A stretch of DNA of 64,000 nucleotides from Spinellus fusiger (lineage: Eukaryota; Mucoromycota; Mucoromycetes; Mucorales; Phycomycetaceae). Below are positions 1 through 11,517 of this stretch, piece after piece. The notes beneath the pieces were generated by a model. It was not told the DNA's origin. It made no database searches and worked only from the letters and a program-made list of their open reading frames with translations. The position numbers and the translations under genes are program-made. How positions within the stretch are numbered: position 1 is the first letter of the stretch; the number at the start of each line of letters is the position of its first letter. The stretch spans positions 124,001 to 188,000 of the forward strand of contig JALLLS010000015.1 of the NCBI GenBank assembly GCA_025094145.1, read 5' to 3'.

Positions 1-790
1 ATTTTATTTATACAAACTGTCTACAATAATGATAATATATATATAGAATGTTGACTATCGAGTCTATCTTAAATATGTGTAGGCATTTAGGAAAAGTTAC
101 CTGTACAGTGCTTACGATACCAATTTGCATAAATTTAATTGGCCAATTCGCGTCTTTAGTTGGCCAATTCACAGTTCCTCTAAATAAATCCTTTTCCTAT
201 CTTCTTTCTTTTTGTTTCCCTCACGATTATTTCAAAGTGTATTTTTTTTTAAAAAATAATAATAATAATAATAATAATAAAATGAGCAAAAGAAATTTAT
301 ATAAAGATGGCTCGTTGTTATGCGATAAACAGTCTTTTCATGAATTCTTGATGGTGATGAAACTAATCTTTTCAAATATCATTCAACAGAAATTGCTTCC
401 TCAATTTCAAAGGTAGCCAATGAACAAAAAGAAGTAGTGGGAAGGGACATAGTTGTAGAACTATCAGACTTAATAGAGAAAAACTATAACAGAAAAAACC
501 TGAACGTATACAAAGGTAACTGGAAAAGGAAAGTCAGGACTGTTGCTAAGAAGATGGGTTACAAACTCCTTGAAGCAAACACAGATTGTCTCGATACATT
601 AAACTATGGAAGAAGAAAAAAAACGTCTGTCAGTTCATCAGTCAATAAATCGACCAACTCGAACCACAAGTTGGCCGACTCAGAAAAAAAGCTTGTTGTC
701 GATCTGTACAATAGCATTCCCACTTCTGGTGAATGGACGTTGTCTACAGGAGGAGTTGTTGACGATCAGATAAAACAATTAGCAAAAAAG
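1..790. repeat. Left arm of long inverted repeat
   Basis: This arm is the reverse complement of 3958-4747 (position x pairs with 4748-x). The two arms encode an identical 122-residue frame and share the first 117 residues of a second frame. The innermost ten bases differ by a single base. The window begins inside the arm, so it may be longer. Arms this similar imply a recent duplication-inversion or active homogenisation. Confidence 0.93.
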
Positions 791-893
791 TCAACATACG
801 AACACCCATTACACTCACCGATACTTGATCCAGATGGTTCTATTTGGAAGCAATATTTCACTATGGCAGAGTTAAATGAAATCAGACATTATA
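285..893 (+). pseudogene. N-terminal copy of a fungal orphan family (left arm)
   Basis: The open stretch at 437-919, plus in-frame codons upstream, gives a Lys-rich region and then segments GEWTLSTGG, TYEHPLHSPILD and KQYFTMAELNEI. These resemble the N-terminal half of a family of uncharacterised proteins that I associate with mucoralean genomes (from memory, not searched). Function is unknown. The frame runs past the inverted-repeat boundary near 790 and breaks near 893, where an unrelated gag-like frame on the other strand begins. No continuation to a C-terminal half is visible on this strand, so this is a truncated copy. Confidence 0.5.
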
Positions 894-1605
894 GGTCACC
901 ACAATTACCAAATCTTTGATTATAATTTTCTCTTGTGGATTTTCTAAAGTTTTGAAATCTTCCTCTAGATTGAAAATTTCCTCGAAAGGTGTTTCCTCCT
1001 CTTGCTGTTCCTCGGAGTGGTTGATCAAATCTTACTTTATGAACTTGCTCGACCGTTTCGGTAGAGATTGCCAAGATTTTGTCTGATTCTTTTTTAGTAA
1101 GATGTTTGATGCTTGCTGGGAGATAAACGGCTTTTGTTGCAATCTCTTTTGATTCTTGATCGATAGTTTTCGCATTTAAATATCCAAAAAAAAACCGCCA
1201 GTTGTCGACGAATGCATTGCCTTTCTCTGTGAGGCACTTGAGTTTTTTGTAAAGTTAAGTTGCTGATGTAGTTGTTTCTCCAAGTTTATCAGAGTGTCTG
1301 TAATAAGCGGCGATGACTTGATAGATGTCAACATTGTCTCTCTTGAGGCCGGCATGAAAACATTTGTTAATCGTTTCTGCAGACGTCCAGGTTCCTCATT
1401 GATATCGAGGGAGAGCTTTTTGGTACTTCTTGGGATGTTGATTGAGTTCAGTCTTGGAAGTGTTGTTCGTGTCTTTGACGATTTCCGCTAAAAGTTCAAA
1501 TTCTTTGTCATTGATGTCGTCTTCAATTCGAGTTCTTTGTCTAAATTCTTGATAGAGCTAGTTGATTTGCTCTTTTGATAGTGGGATTACATTGGATTCA
1601 TTCAT
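889..1605 (-). pseudogene. Retroelement gag-like relic
   Basis: Read on the minus strand from an ATG at 1605, the sequence encodes a gag-like polypeptide interrupted by several in-frame stops and at least one frameshift. Its last part (889-1074) is open and ends in a Gly/Arg/Phe-rich stretch (RGNFQSRGRFQNFR) followed by GNCGDL, which looks like the start of a CCHC zinc knuckle. The frame is cut off there by the junction with the orphan-family fragment. A Ty3-type gag or the ORF1 of a DIRS-like element are both possible. No protease, reverse transcriptase or recombinase is nearby, so the class is not decided. Confidence 0.45.
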
Positions 1606-2310
1606 AATTTGATACTACGATTACTTAGCTTAGAAAGTTATAAATAAGATAGATCATATTTCAAATTTTATTATATATTAACTTTTTCAAATAAGAAAGC
1701 GCGGCTCGAAGAGTCCTTTACCATATTTTTTGTTCTCTTTATGGCAACTGTACTGCCACAATCCAAAATTACCCACTATAATATTCTGAAGCTTATAAGA
1801 CTTGGGGTTAGAAGATAATTTTTATTTGTTAAGTGTAATATGGTATGATTTTATTCAATTAGTTTTTCCAGTGGTATTTATACTAAAGAGTTATATCTAT
1901 AAATACTAGTTTCCAGTAAGTTTGAATGATGCATTTGTAAGTGATGATTTTCTCGAGACCAGATTTTTCCTTAAATGTATCTTTCAAATTATTGGTCAAT
2001 CGGAGTTGGCCATTACTACACCCACACCTAAATATATTTATATTTAAATGATGATGTCTGTTAAGTACAGTAAATAAAAAAGAAGTTCCTTTTCACCTTA
2101 TTCTTTTTCTTTCTAAACATACTGTAGCTTTAATACTTGTGTCACCATGGGGCTAGTTGCAGAAGTTATCTCTAGTGGGTTTCTTGAATTAGAAATGTGA
2201 TGGTGAAAAGCATCAGCATGTTATGGTCTGGGGGTTGGGAATAGATAATCTCTATCTTGTGGTTATTTCTGTGAGTAAAAGCTTACTGCTTTGAAACCAA
2301 ATGAGATTTC

Positions 2311-2428
2311 AAGCATAATTTACAAGATATATTTAAATAAAAACGCGTTTAATACAAATTGTTAAATCAGGCATAATTTACAAGATAGCTTTAAATAAAA
2401 ACGCGTTTAATACATATTGTTAAATCAA
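2311..2428. repeat. Two-copy tandem repeat, about 58 bp
   Basis: Two adjacent copies starting near 2312 and 2370 share GCATAATTTACAAGATA and AAACGCGTTTAATACA with few differences. They lie in non-coding DNA downstream of the orphan gene's C-terminal exon. No function is apparent. Confidence 0.8.
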
Positions 2429-2452
2429 GTGAGACTTAATTCATTTAAAAAT

Positions 2453-4311
2453 TTAAGTAAAGACTAGCTGACTATCTAAAAATTGATTATCTTTATCAAG
2501 GAGTATAAGCTTTATTTGAATGAAAGCGCCAGATTTACAGCAAAAAGAGTAAGACAAAGATGGTGCAATGTTTAAATAATCAACAATAAGCTCCGTGTTT
2601 TTTCTGTCGTTCATAGGTTTATGAGCCATCTTCACTGCTTGTTTGCCTCTAAACGTAAGCTCCAGAAGAAGCAAGAAGTCAACAGCCATAGTCGCGACAG
2701 AGGACGGGAACTCAAATCTGACAGTTTTCGTGATTTGCAAAATATGCTGGCCGACAGGGACATCCATGATCACAAGCTTCATACATAGACCTAAGAAGTA
2801 GATTACTAAATTTATCTTTATTTATGTAATATGTTTAGCTTACCCATAACCAGAAACCCAATAGTCAAAATTTTGTTTGTTTTTCTAGGGTTCTTCTGCA
2901 CTAATAAAGATATCATATCTCTAAGAGTTTTAGGAAGCTTTGTAAGGCTGTCATCAAGATACTTGTCATCAGCTACCGTAGCGTCGTCTTTAAAAAGAAT
3001 GTCAAGTTTGGCACCAATGAGGAACTATTGTTATTGTTATTGATAAAAATAAAAATAAATCTATAGATACTTTTTCTGATGGATCAGAATAGAAAATATG
3101 AAATGATATATTCAACTGAAAATATTAGTAGAAGGATCTCTACCTATCATTAACCAAATTTACGACCATTAATTTTCCAATCTATCAGAAGTGAAAATTC
3201 TAATTCCTTGATTTGGAGTATTATCAAAACTAGTTAATTCTATCATTAGATTAAGGCTAATATCTACTGATTATTTTCTTCAATATAATAGACAATATTT
3301 CATTAGATACATCTTTATATCAATAAACACACCTTTTTCTATTATCTACCACAAAATAATATTTTATTTTTTCTGATAGTCAGAACATCAGATAAAATAT
3401 CTATAGATTCTTCGGTAAATCAATAGATTATTTTCTCATTTATATCAATAGCAATAGTTCTCCTCAGTGTTAATGCAATTGATTGGTGCTAATTATATTA
3501 GACATGTCTCTGTATTGACTCTGGATAAGACAAATAAAACAAGATCCCCAAGGAGGTTACCAACAACCTCATTAACAGCATGCATCGGAGATGTAGTTGT
3601 TGTAATCACAACGACAACAGTAACAGCCACAGACTGATTATTAGGTCGTCTCCTTTCTACAACGTAATTCATAGTTAAGATCTGGTATATTAGCTAGCAA
3701 TCAGTTAATCATTAATTGTATCTGATCTAAAAATACTAATCCTCATACTATTTTATTATCTGTTAAAATTATAACATTTTTTTTTTACTTACAAATAGAT
3801 ATATCCCAATATTATATAATCATTAACATACCCTTTGTATATCAATGATAGCAATATATACTCATTATATGATAATCATATTTTATTGTATACTATTATA
3901 AATTTATAAATTATTTTCATCTGAAAACTAATATTATATATAAAAACTAGATATACACTTCTTTGCTAATTGTTTTATCTGATCGTCAACAACTCCTCCT
4001 GTAGACAACGTCCATTCACCAGAAGTGGGAATGCTATTGTACAGATCGACAACAAGCTTTTTTTCTGAGTCGGCCAACTTGTGGTTCGAGTTGGTCGATT
4101 TATTGACTGATGAACTGACAGACGTTTTTTTTCTTCTTCCATAGTTTAATGTATCGAGACAATCTGTGTTTGCTTCAAGGAGTTTGTAACCCATCTTCTT
4201 AGCAACAGTCCTGACTTTCCTTTTCCAGTTACCTTTGTATACGTTCAGGTTTTTTCTGTTATAGTTTTTCTCTATTAAGTCTGATAGTTCTACAACTATG
4301 TCCCTTCCCAC
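2453..4311 (-). pseudogene. Orphan-family gene, probably disrupted
   Basis: On the minus strand the N-terminal frame (4311-3934) lies in the right repeat arm and loses homology to the left copy at 3958. Downstream, a first C-terminal block (about 3030-2840, with KLPKTLRDMISLL and KILTIGFLVMG) joins by a plausible GT-AG intron to 2782-2453 (LVIMDVPVGQH, KTVRFEFPSSVA, stop at 2453). Together these resemble the two halves of one mucoralean orphan family. The YEHP-like central segment kept in the left arm is missing here and is replaced by about 900 bp of very AT-rich sequence, so the gene is probably broken. Function is unknown; the family assignment is from memory of similar proteins. Confidence 0.45.
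3060..3957. other. AT-rich stretch inside the inverted-repeat loop
   Basis: About 900 bp, very AT-rich, with no convincing frame on either strand. It separates the N- and C-terminal parts of the orphan gene and may be degraded coding or inserted sequence. Confidence 0.5.
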
Positions 4312-4747
4312 TACTTCTTTTTGTTCATTGGCTACCTTTGAAATTGAGGAAGCAATTTCTGTTGAATGATATTTGAAAAGATTAGTTTCATCACCATCAA
4401 GAATTCATGAAAAGACTGTTTATCGCATAACAACGAGCCATCTTTATATAAATTTCTTTTGCTCATTTTATTATTATTATTATTATTATTATTTTTTAAA
4501 AAAAAATACACTTTGAAATAATCGTGAGGGAAACAAAAAGAAAGAAGATAGGAAAAGGATTTATTTAGAGGAACTGTGAATTGGCCAACTAAAGACGCGA
4601 ATTGGCCAATTAAATTTATGCAAATTGGTATCGTAAGCACTGTACAGGTAACTTTTCCTAAATGCCTACACATATTTAAGATAGACTCGATAGTCAACAT
4701 TCTATATATATATTATCATTATTGTAGACAGTTTGTATAAATAAAAT
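3958..4747. repeat. Right arm of long inverted repeat
   Basis: Reverse complement of 1-790. Its outer end is at 4747 and the actin stop codon is at 4758-4760, so the repeat supplies nearly all of the actin 3' flank. A run of TAAATAAAAT at the outer edge may provide polyadenylation signals. Confidence 0.93.
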
Positions 4748-4757
4748 ACTTTATAGC

Positions 4758-6034
4758 TTAGAAGCACCCTCTAAGGGCAATAGTAGGACCATACTCATCG
4801 TACTCTTTCTTAGTAATCCACATCTGCTGGAAGGTAGAAAGAGAAGCCAAAATGGATCCACCGATCCAAGTAGTGTATTTTCTCTCAGACGGAGCGATAA
4901 CTGTGACTCTGTTGGTATTAATAGCAAGAGCACTGACTTCCTTCTTTACACGGTCAGCTATTCCAGAATACATGGTATTGCCACCAGACAAGATAATGTT
5001 AGAGTACAAGTCTCTACGGACATCAATATCACATTTTTGGATAGAGTCATTGATGAGTTCATGGATACCTTTAGACTCAGTATTAACCATCATAGGCTGA
5101 AAAAGAATCTCAGGAGCACGGAAACTATCAAAGAAAGAAAGAGTGCACTTATAAATACCTTATATATATATATATATAGTTCTATAGAAGAAAAGTAACT
5201 TACCGTTCGCTACCAATCTTAATGACTTCACCATCAGGAAGTATGTAGCTCTTCTCAAAATCAGAAGATTGAGCAGCAGTTTGTAATTCTTGATTATAAT
5301 CAGAGGCAACATAGCACAACGTCTCCTTGATATTACAGACAATGTCAATTTCATCAGTAGTGGTGTAGGTGTGGCCACGCTTAGCCAACATGTGCACCAA
5401 GTGATTTGTCACATCACTACCTGCTATTTCCAACGTCATGGTGGTGCGGGGAAGAATATAGCCTTCGTAGACAGGAACGGCATGAGTGATACTATCACCA
5501 GAATATAGGACAACACCTGTAGTACGACCAGAGGCGTACAAAGTGAGTACAGGCTGTACAGACAAATAGGCAGCAGGCACATTGAATGTTTCGAACATAA
5601 TCTGTATCATCTTTTCACGCTCGGAATTTAGACTCAAGAGAGCATGTGTCAGAAGAACAGGGTACTTTTCGGGAGCCACATGCAATTCATTATGGAAGAT
5701 ATGGTGCCAGATCTTCTCCATGTCATCCCATTTATATATTATGCCAGATTCAATGGGGTATTTGAGAGCGAGAATCCCATGCTTGGCCTTGGCCTCCTCA
5801 CCAACATAGTAGCTATTTTTATCCATACCGACCATATCACCATAATTTTTGAGGTGGCCGACAATAGTGGGGAAGACCTATAACAAAAAGGTGTTATTAC
5901 ATACAGTAGAATAGTAGAATAGTAGAATAGTAGAGTAGTAGGTTGCTTACAGCACAGGGAGCATCGTCTCCAGCAAAACCAGCTTTGCATAACCTAGAAC
6001 CATGGTCAATAACAATGGCAGTGTTGTGAGCCAT
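4758..6034 (-). CDS. Divergent actin paralogue
   Basis: Three exons (6034-5951, 5877-5204, 5124-4758) with GT-AG introns give 374 residues, the normal actin length. Actin landmarks are clear: [57 protein letters not shown], and a terminal GCF in place of the usual KCF. The protein departs from conventional actin at the nucleotide site. Phosphate loop 1 reads DHGSRLC instead of DNGSGMC, and phosphate loop 2 reads LYSGDSITH instead of LDSGDGVTH, so the Asp normally at position 154 is Tyr. The Gln of loop [10 protein letters not shown] is kept. Filament formation with ordinary ATP turnover is therefore doubtful. It may be a specialised actin or a cap-forming relative. The start is the first ATG before the conserved N-terminus. 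Confidence 0.9.
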
Positions 6035-6200
6035 GTCTATTTTGTGTGTATGTGTGTGTATGTATGTGTGTGTGTGTTTTTCTTTATCAAAAAGAGATAA
6101 GCCCCATACACATAGAGACTTCTTATTTATACTTGTATGATGGCTAGGCTTGGTGATCCTTAGCTTGGATATACCAAGTTCCTTGTATTACACTCTTTTA

Positions 6201-6385
6201 TAGAATTATTGGACCAGAGTAAGAGTGATTTAGATGAGCCACAAATGAAGGTAGAAGAGAGATTTACGCCCTAAACAGTCATCAGTCTTTGGTATAGAAT
6301 ACCTTAAAACACTGTAGAGTTTTATAAACTATTATTACTGGCACTTTTTGGCTTATTCAAGTCACTCTTACTCTGGTCTATAGAT
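6201..6385. mobile_element. MITE-like hairpin
   Basis: Arms near 6211-6250 and 6345-6380 are inverted copies sharing GACCAGAGTAAGAGTGA and a following AATAAGCC/GATGAGCC. They enclose about 100 bp without coding potential. The size and structure fit a miniature inverted-repeat element upstream of the actin gene. Confidence 0.6.
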
Positions 6386-6459
6386 TTCTTGGATGTTAGC
6401 TCAACTGTCTCAGGAAAGAGTGTATAGCAGGCAGCGATCTGTGCCTGGATATTCTGCTA

Positions 6460-7050
6460 TGCCTTGATTGGCTAATGCGACTTTTCTCGGTTTAAATAGG
6501 CAAGAAAAGATATATTATAGCCTAATTAGGGGATTTGTAGAATAGGTGACGTCTCTCCACCTATTCGCATGAATGGCTGTGACGGAGGAAAAGAGTGTTG
6601 TTGCTAAAATAGCTAGAAGGAAGAAGGGTTTCAGGTGAAAAGAATATAAAATAGCAAAGTCTACAATTGAAATAAAAGAAGTTCATCTTATACCTTGGAT
6701 TCGGAATACAAGTAGTTTAAGCCAAAGGTCAAGTAGAGTTGTTGGTTCTTGTTCTGTTCCTGTTTGTTCACTTGTTTGTCCGTTTCGTTGGTTCTTCGTT
6801 AGGGAAGGTTACCTGTTTCTGTTCGTTGTAGTACCCAAGGCCCGCTACCAGAGGACCTCCCCCAGACCGTCGTTTCTATACTTTCTCGTAGCCTTAGAGA
6901 ATCGAGTTCCCCACTCCCCATACCAGAGCACCCCCTTATCTATCAATACAAGAACAGCCAGCCTTTCCTCGAGGTCCTGCGTGTCTCAAGGATTACCCTT
7001 TGCCCAAAAGCATACAGATTCAATACCTCATTATTATTTTGAATATTTCT
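6460..7050 (+). repeat. Diverged large inverted repeat, left copy
   Basis: The copy shares ordered blocks with the reverse complement of about 7530-8110: TGATTGGCTAAT, CACCTATTCGCAT, TTGGTTCTTGTTCTG versus TTGGATCTTGCTCTG, TTAGGGAAGGTT, and TCCTGCGTGTCTC. The blocks run in the same order for about 600 bp with substitutions and small indels, so these are old copies. No coding capacity is seen. Confidence 0.7.
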
Positions 7051-7529
7051 CTGACTATTTCTGGGGTTTTGAAGTAAGAAATGATGAGATATAATCAAAT
7101 ATCAAAATTCAAAAAGATAATCAAGAATCTTGTTGATGTCGTAAATATTATTATCATAATCGAAAGGATCACTCCTTTTGGAATTAGAACTCATTTATTA
7201 TCAAACTAAGGTGACTCTATCGAATATCAAGGGATGTCGATAGTTCATAGCGATTCGATAGTATATCCTCAAAACTAATGCTATTTTTTATTTTTATTTT
7301 ATTTAAAAAAAAAAAGAAAGTATAAAAGACATATTAATTCTATTCAATAAACAAGAGTTTAACTACACGTTCTACTGTTCCGTATACCTTTGGCCTAAAA
7401 AATCTAAAGATAATGTTAAACAATAAATTCAGTGACTGGGTTTAGATATTAGCTTTACTACTTCCTTTTATATCCAACTTTATACTTTTTAATTGCAAAG
7501 CCAATAGTTATTGCTAAAATAGGCAGATA

Positions 7530-8152
7530 TAATTTGTAATATGTACAGTTGGGCAACGGGATGACTCTGGAGACACGCAGGACATTGGGAGAAATCCAGC
7601 TGCTCTTGCAAGTGTATGGGATGGAGGGGGAGATCTTGTGTGGTGTATATGGGAAAATCGCTTCTCTACCGCTGCGAGAACTATGGTTGTGGCGGTCTGG
7701 AGGGGACACTCTGGAAGTAGGTCTGTAGGGATACGAGAGAACAGATAACGGCAACCTTCCCTAACGACGGACCAAAGAAAAGGACAAACAAAGAGAACAA
7801 ACAGAAACAGAGCAAGATCCAACAACTATACCTTTACCAAGGGTATAAACCACTCTTCTTGTGGACTCAAAGACTTGTGTTGACTTCTTTTTATTTAAAA
7901 TATGCAACTCGCTATTATATATATATTTCTTTTCTGCAACATTCCATTATTCTAGCTAGTTTTAGCAAATCCACATATTCTCTACTTTTCTACGGCCATC
8001 CATGCAAATAGGTGTTGCATTGTTGCCTATTCTACACACAGTTCATTTACACAGCGAACAGACCATTTCAAACATATTAGCCAATCAGTGCATCAACGGA
8101 ATTTAATATTTAGTGTATTTCCCTATATGTCCCAAAGATCTTTGGGTGTGTA
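7530..8152 (-). repeat. Diverged large inverted repeat, right copy, with TACACACC end
   Basis: Minus-strand partner of 6460-7050. Its outer end at 8152 reads TACACACCCAAAGAT on the minus strand. The following bases, including a GATTGGCTAAT block, match the 3' end of the element that starts at 24778. This ties the pair to the TACACACC repeat family. The minus-strand frames here (7458-7825) are not supported as genes. Confidence 0.65.
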
Positions 8153-8166
8153 TGTAATAAATTCAT

Positions 8167-10298
8167 TTATTTATAATCAGGTAGACATGCAGTTTTATTT
8201 CTTTGGTTGCTCTTGTGTCGTTTGAGAGCATCCAATCTAGTTCCATGATCAGTACAAGAAACAAAACAAAAACAAAACAAAAACACTATATTTACCTTGA
8301 GAAGCTCTTATTGCAGCCCATGCATCGAAAGGGTTTGTCTCCGTCATGGATCTTGACATGTCGTTTAAGATCATGGTTGCGACTAAAGGCAGCCTGACAC
8401 ACCTGACACATAAAGGGTCGGTCGTCTGTGTGGGTGCGTGAGTGGCTCTTGAGGTTGTAGAGTCTAGCAAATGTCTTTCCACAGCTAGGAAACAAGCAGG
8501 GATAGACGGTCTGTGTTTGGTTGTTCACTGTGGTCGTAATGGGGGCAGCTGAGGCATAGATCGACATGGCAGCCGACTGGGTTTCTGCCAGTGCAGGATC
8601 AGAGCGACGGCGCTTGAGACCAGAGCGAGAGCCAAAGGAGGACTGGAGGGAGTTGGATTGGGCAAGGGCATTGACAGCATGCACAGCTGCATTGACTGCA
8701 CTGTCACTGCCAGCAGGACCAAAAGGGTTGAGGAAAAAAGGGAGGTTGGAGTCTTGCTGAGTGAGCTGCTGGGCGTACACAGCCAAAGCAGCAGCATCTG
8801 AGAATTGGAAGGGTGTGGTGGTGCGAGAATGAAAAGGCATGGACTGTGGACTTGCTGCACTCGAAGTAGCATTGGAAGTTGTGGCTGCTGTTGCTGTTGC
8901 TGTTGCTGTTGTTGCTGTTGTTGTTGCTGTAGGAGGAGGCGCCGTGGCTGTGCCCAACAGTGCTTGTGATATAAGGGCTTCAATGGCTTCCTGGTTCCCT
9001 TCCCGTGCTTTCTCGGTAATCTTTTGTGCAATCATATTCCAGTCCGTTGTCTCAAACAGTCGAATGAACTTATCATCCATGTCCAGCTTCGTATCAGGCT
9101 TGGGAGAGGGATGAGAAGGAGGAGGAGGAGGAGTGCCTTCAATATCAACTTCTCTTTGTCTTTCCTTGTGCTCTTCCTTGTGTACTTGATCTTCATCCCG
9201 TATCTTATTCTGTAGCCATTCCCGGTCAAGGTACTTGGAAGCCAATGTGTTGTCCCACCGCTGCTTCAACTGCTTTCCTTTCCGTCCAGGAATCATACTG
9301 GCCACTTCCTTCCACCGTCCATAGCCAAACTTCTTTATGCCTGCCAGAAGAAGCTCATCTTCTTCCCGTGTCCATGTTCCTCTCTTGTAGGTTGTGTCGT
9401 CCAGCTCCATCTCAGCTGAGGATTGGGATAATCCAGGATAATTAGCAATCAGCATCACATTCCCGGAATCCCCCTCCAACTCATGCGATGTTCTTTTGTC
9501 TTTTGAACTCTGTGCTAATCCCAAGAGTTGTAGTGCAGTGGCAGCTGCCGCCTGTTCCATGAGTTCTGTACTCTCTTGTCCTTGCTGCTGACTTGTTGTA
9601 TGTGTGGACTGTGTGGACTGTGTAGTGTGTGTGGACTGTGTCGGCTGTGTAGTGTGTGTGGACTGTCCTTGTGTGTGTCCTTGACTTGAAGTGTGATGTT
9701 CATTCATTGACTGTTTATGAACAGAGAGAGAGTCTAAATATTAGATCCATGTCGATGACAGATACTTGCCTGCTTAAGCAGACAAGGCAGCTGCTACAAC
9801 ACCCACCATATCACTGTTTGCATTCTGCAACAACGCCGCTGTTAGGGCTGCACTGCTATTCCGTAGCTCATGAGTGTCATCTGTAGTGTCTGTAGTTGTA
9901 GCTCTAGTACCAGCACCAGCACCAACACTAGTACCAGTACCAACACCAGCACCAGCACTTGAATTAGTAGTAGTAGTAGAAGTAGTAGTAGTACTACTAC
10001 TACTAGCAGTGGCGGGAGTGGTGGTAGTGACGGGAGTGGTGGTAGCACTGGTGTTGGTGTTGGTGTTGGTACTAGTGTTGGTGGTGGTGCTGGTGCTGGT
10101 GCTGGTGCTGGTGCTGGCAGTGTGAATAGGAAAGGTGGCAGGATGAGTTGGGGGTGAGTAATGGTGAGTGGGTGAAGGCATCGCCATCACATCTAGCGTC
10201 GACCCTTCATCTGTACTGCTTGCTTTCAATAGCTGAGGTGCTGGTGCTAATGCGCCCGTACGACTGTGAGAAGAAACAAAGGAGTGAACGCGGGCCAT
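8167..10298 (-). CDS. Myb/SANT plus C2H2 zinc-finger transcription factor
   Basis: Three exons (10298-9807, 9710-8296, 8236-8167) give 658 residues. The first intron (96 bp, donor GTGGGT) is inferred because it joins an upstream Ser/Thr-rich frame in phase to the frame containing MNEHH at 9707. If that is wrong, the protein starts at 9707. The layout is: low-complexity N-terminus; one Myb-like repeat near residues 273-330 (KRGTWTREEDELLL, then GRKGKQLKQRWDN); further low-complexity sequence; three zinc fingers at about 567-650. Fingers 1 and 2 are C2H2 (GKTFARLYNLKSHSRTH, FSRNHDLKRHVKIH). The third is completed only across the last intron (SFSRLDALKRHK) and has a C2HC look, as in Crz1/Ace2-type factors. 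It is probably a nuclear DNA-binding regulator; the target is unknown. Confidence 0.85.
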
Positions 10299-10465
10299 GG
10301 GCTTTTATGCAACGGAGTTCTGGAAAGGAAAAACAAGAACAACCAAGCCTTTCCAAGCCTTTCCAAGCCTCGATTTTTTAAATAAACAGAGGCCAATCAT
10401 GTACGTCATAGAATGACATAAGCATCAACTGTGTTGACAGTATTTATTGATGGAAAAAAGGGCTC

Positions 10466-11517
10466 TCATTTGTTAATGTTTAGCAGTCTTTTAGGAAAAG
10501 CAGTCTCCATGACTTCTTCATCCGCAGGGATAGTGAGACTAGACCACGAACGGTAGGGACTGTTCATGCTGTTCATGCTGTCCTCACTGTCTGTGGCTGG
10601 CATGACAAGAGCAGGACGACTGTAAATATGTACATGGTGGGGAATAGAAATGGAGTTGTAGATGCGGTGGATGGGTATCTGTGGTAGGGGAGGAGAAAGG
10701 GGAAGTGACTGTAGGGGTGACTGTCTTTGTAGCTGCTCTTGAAGGAGAAAGAGGTGTCTTTGCTGTTCTTTATGGGCTACAAGAGCAGCAGCAGCAGCAG
10801 CTGCTGCTGCTGCTGCTCCTATTGTTGTAGGAGCAACAATAGGAGCAAAAGACCGTCCTGTCATGAGGTTCATTTTATGCTTCACCTGTGCTTTTATTTG
10901 CAAGGCCAGCAATTTGTCCCTGAGAGACTTGTTTCTCTTTTCCAGACACCGAATATAATCTACTGCCTTGAACAGGACAGTGCTCTTTGAATTATTGATA
11001 TTCTTAAGCGTAGGAATCATGTGAGTGAGGTCTTTGAACCCATTGCGGATGGTGTTGCGTCTTTTTTGCTCACTAAGAATGTGGTTGGCTCTCTTTTCCT
11101 CTTCTGTAAGGACATCCCGAGGCGAAAGAGTCTTGACGTCATTGCACTGTGGACTGATGGATGTTTCATGGCCATTCTCTTGCTCGCTACACTCTTCCAC
11201 CTGCATGAAGAAGCTATTGAGGAACTCACTAAAGGTATCCTGTTCTTTTTCATCCAACAGAGCTTGGGGTGGCATGGGGACTACTGATAAGGCATGGAAA
11301 TCTGGAAGGTGAGTTAGCCTTGAGTGGAGTGTGAATGTGAGTTACCTTGAAGAGAGAGGGGTTCCTGTAGACAGAAGAAGGGATTGGGATCAGTGCTGTT
11401 TGTGCTAGTTGTGCTAGTTGTGCTAGTTGTGCTAGTGGCACTGCTGAGACTAGAGAGACTGCCGAGACTGGGGGCCTTGTGAGGAACAGGCAAATCGAAC
11501 TCCATGGTGACAGTCAC
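10466..11517 (-). CDS. bHLH transcription factor
   Basis: Two exons (11517-11346, 11301-10466) with a 44-bp intron give 335 residues. A basic helix-loop-helix domain spans roughly residues 127-185. Its basic region (RANHILSEQKRRN) carries the His-Glu-Arg triad typical of proteins that read the CACGTG E-box. The second helix (STVLFKAVDYIRCLEKRN) runs on into a short leucine-zipper-like extension. The N-terminus is Ser/Thr-rich and the C-terminus has an alanine run and a Gln/Pro-rich tail. It resembles fungal Ino4/Max-like factors, but the specific orthologue cannot be fixed. The Myb-zinc-finger gene lies 167 bp downstream on the same strand. Confidence 0.88.

Noticed and set aside
7458..7825. 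Overlapping minus-strand frames of about 100 codons
   Set aside because: They fall inside the non-coding large inverted repeat, and the left copy has no matching open frame; no domain is visible.
9842..10125. Leu- and Val-rich frames opposite the first exon of the Myb gene
   Set aside because: They are shadows of the Ser/Thr/Asn repeat tract on the coding strand.
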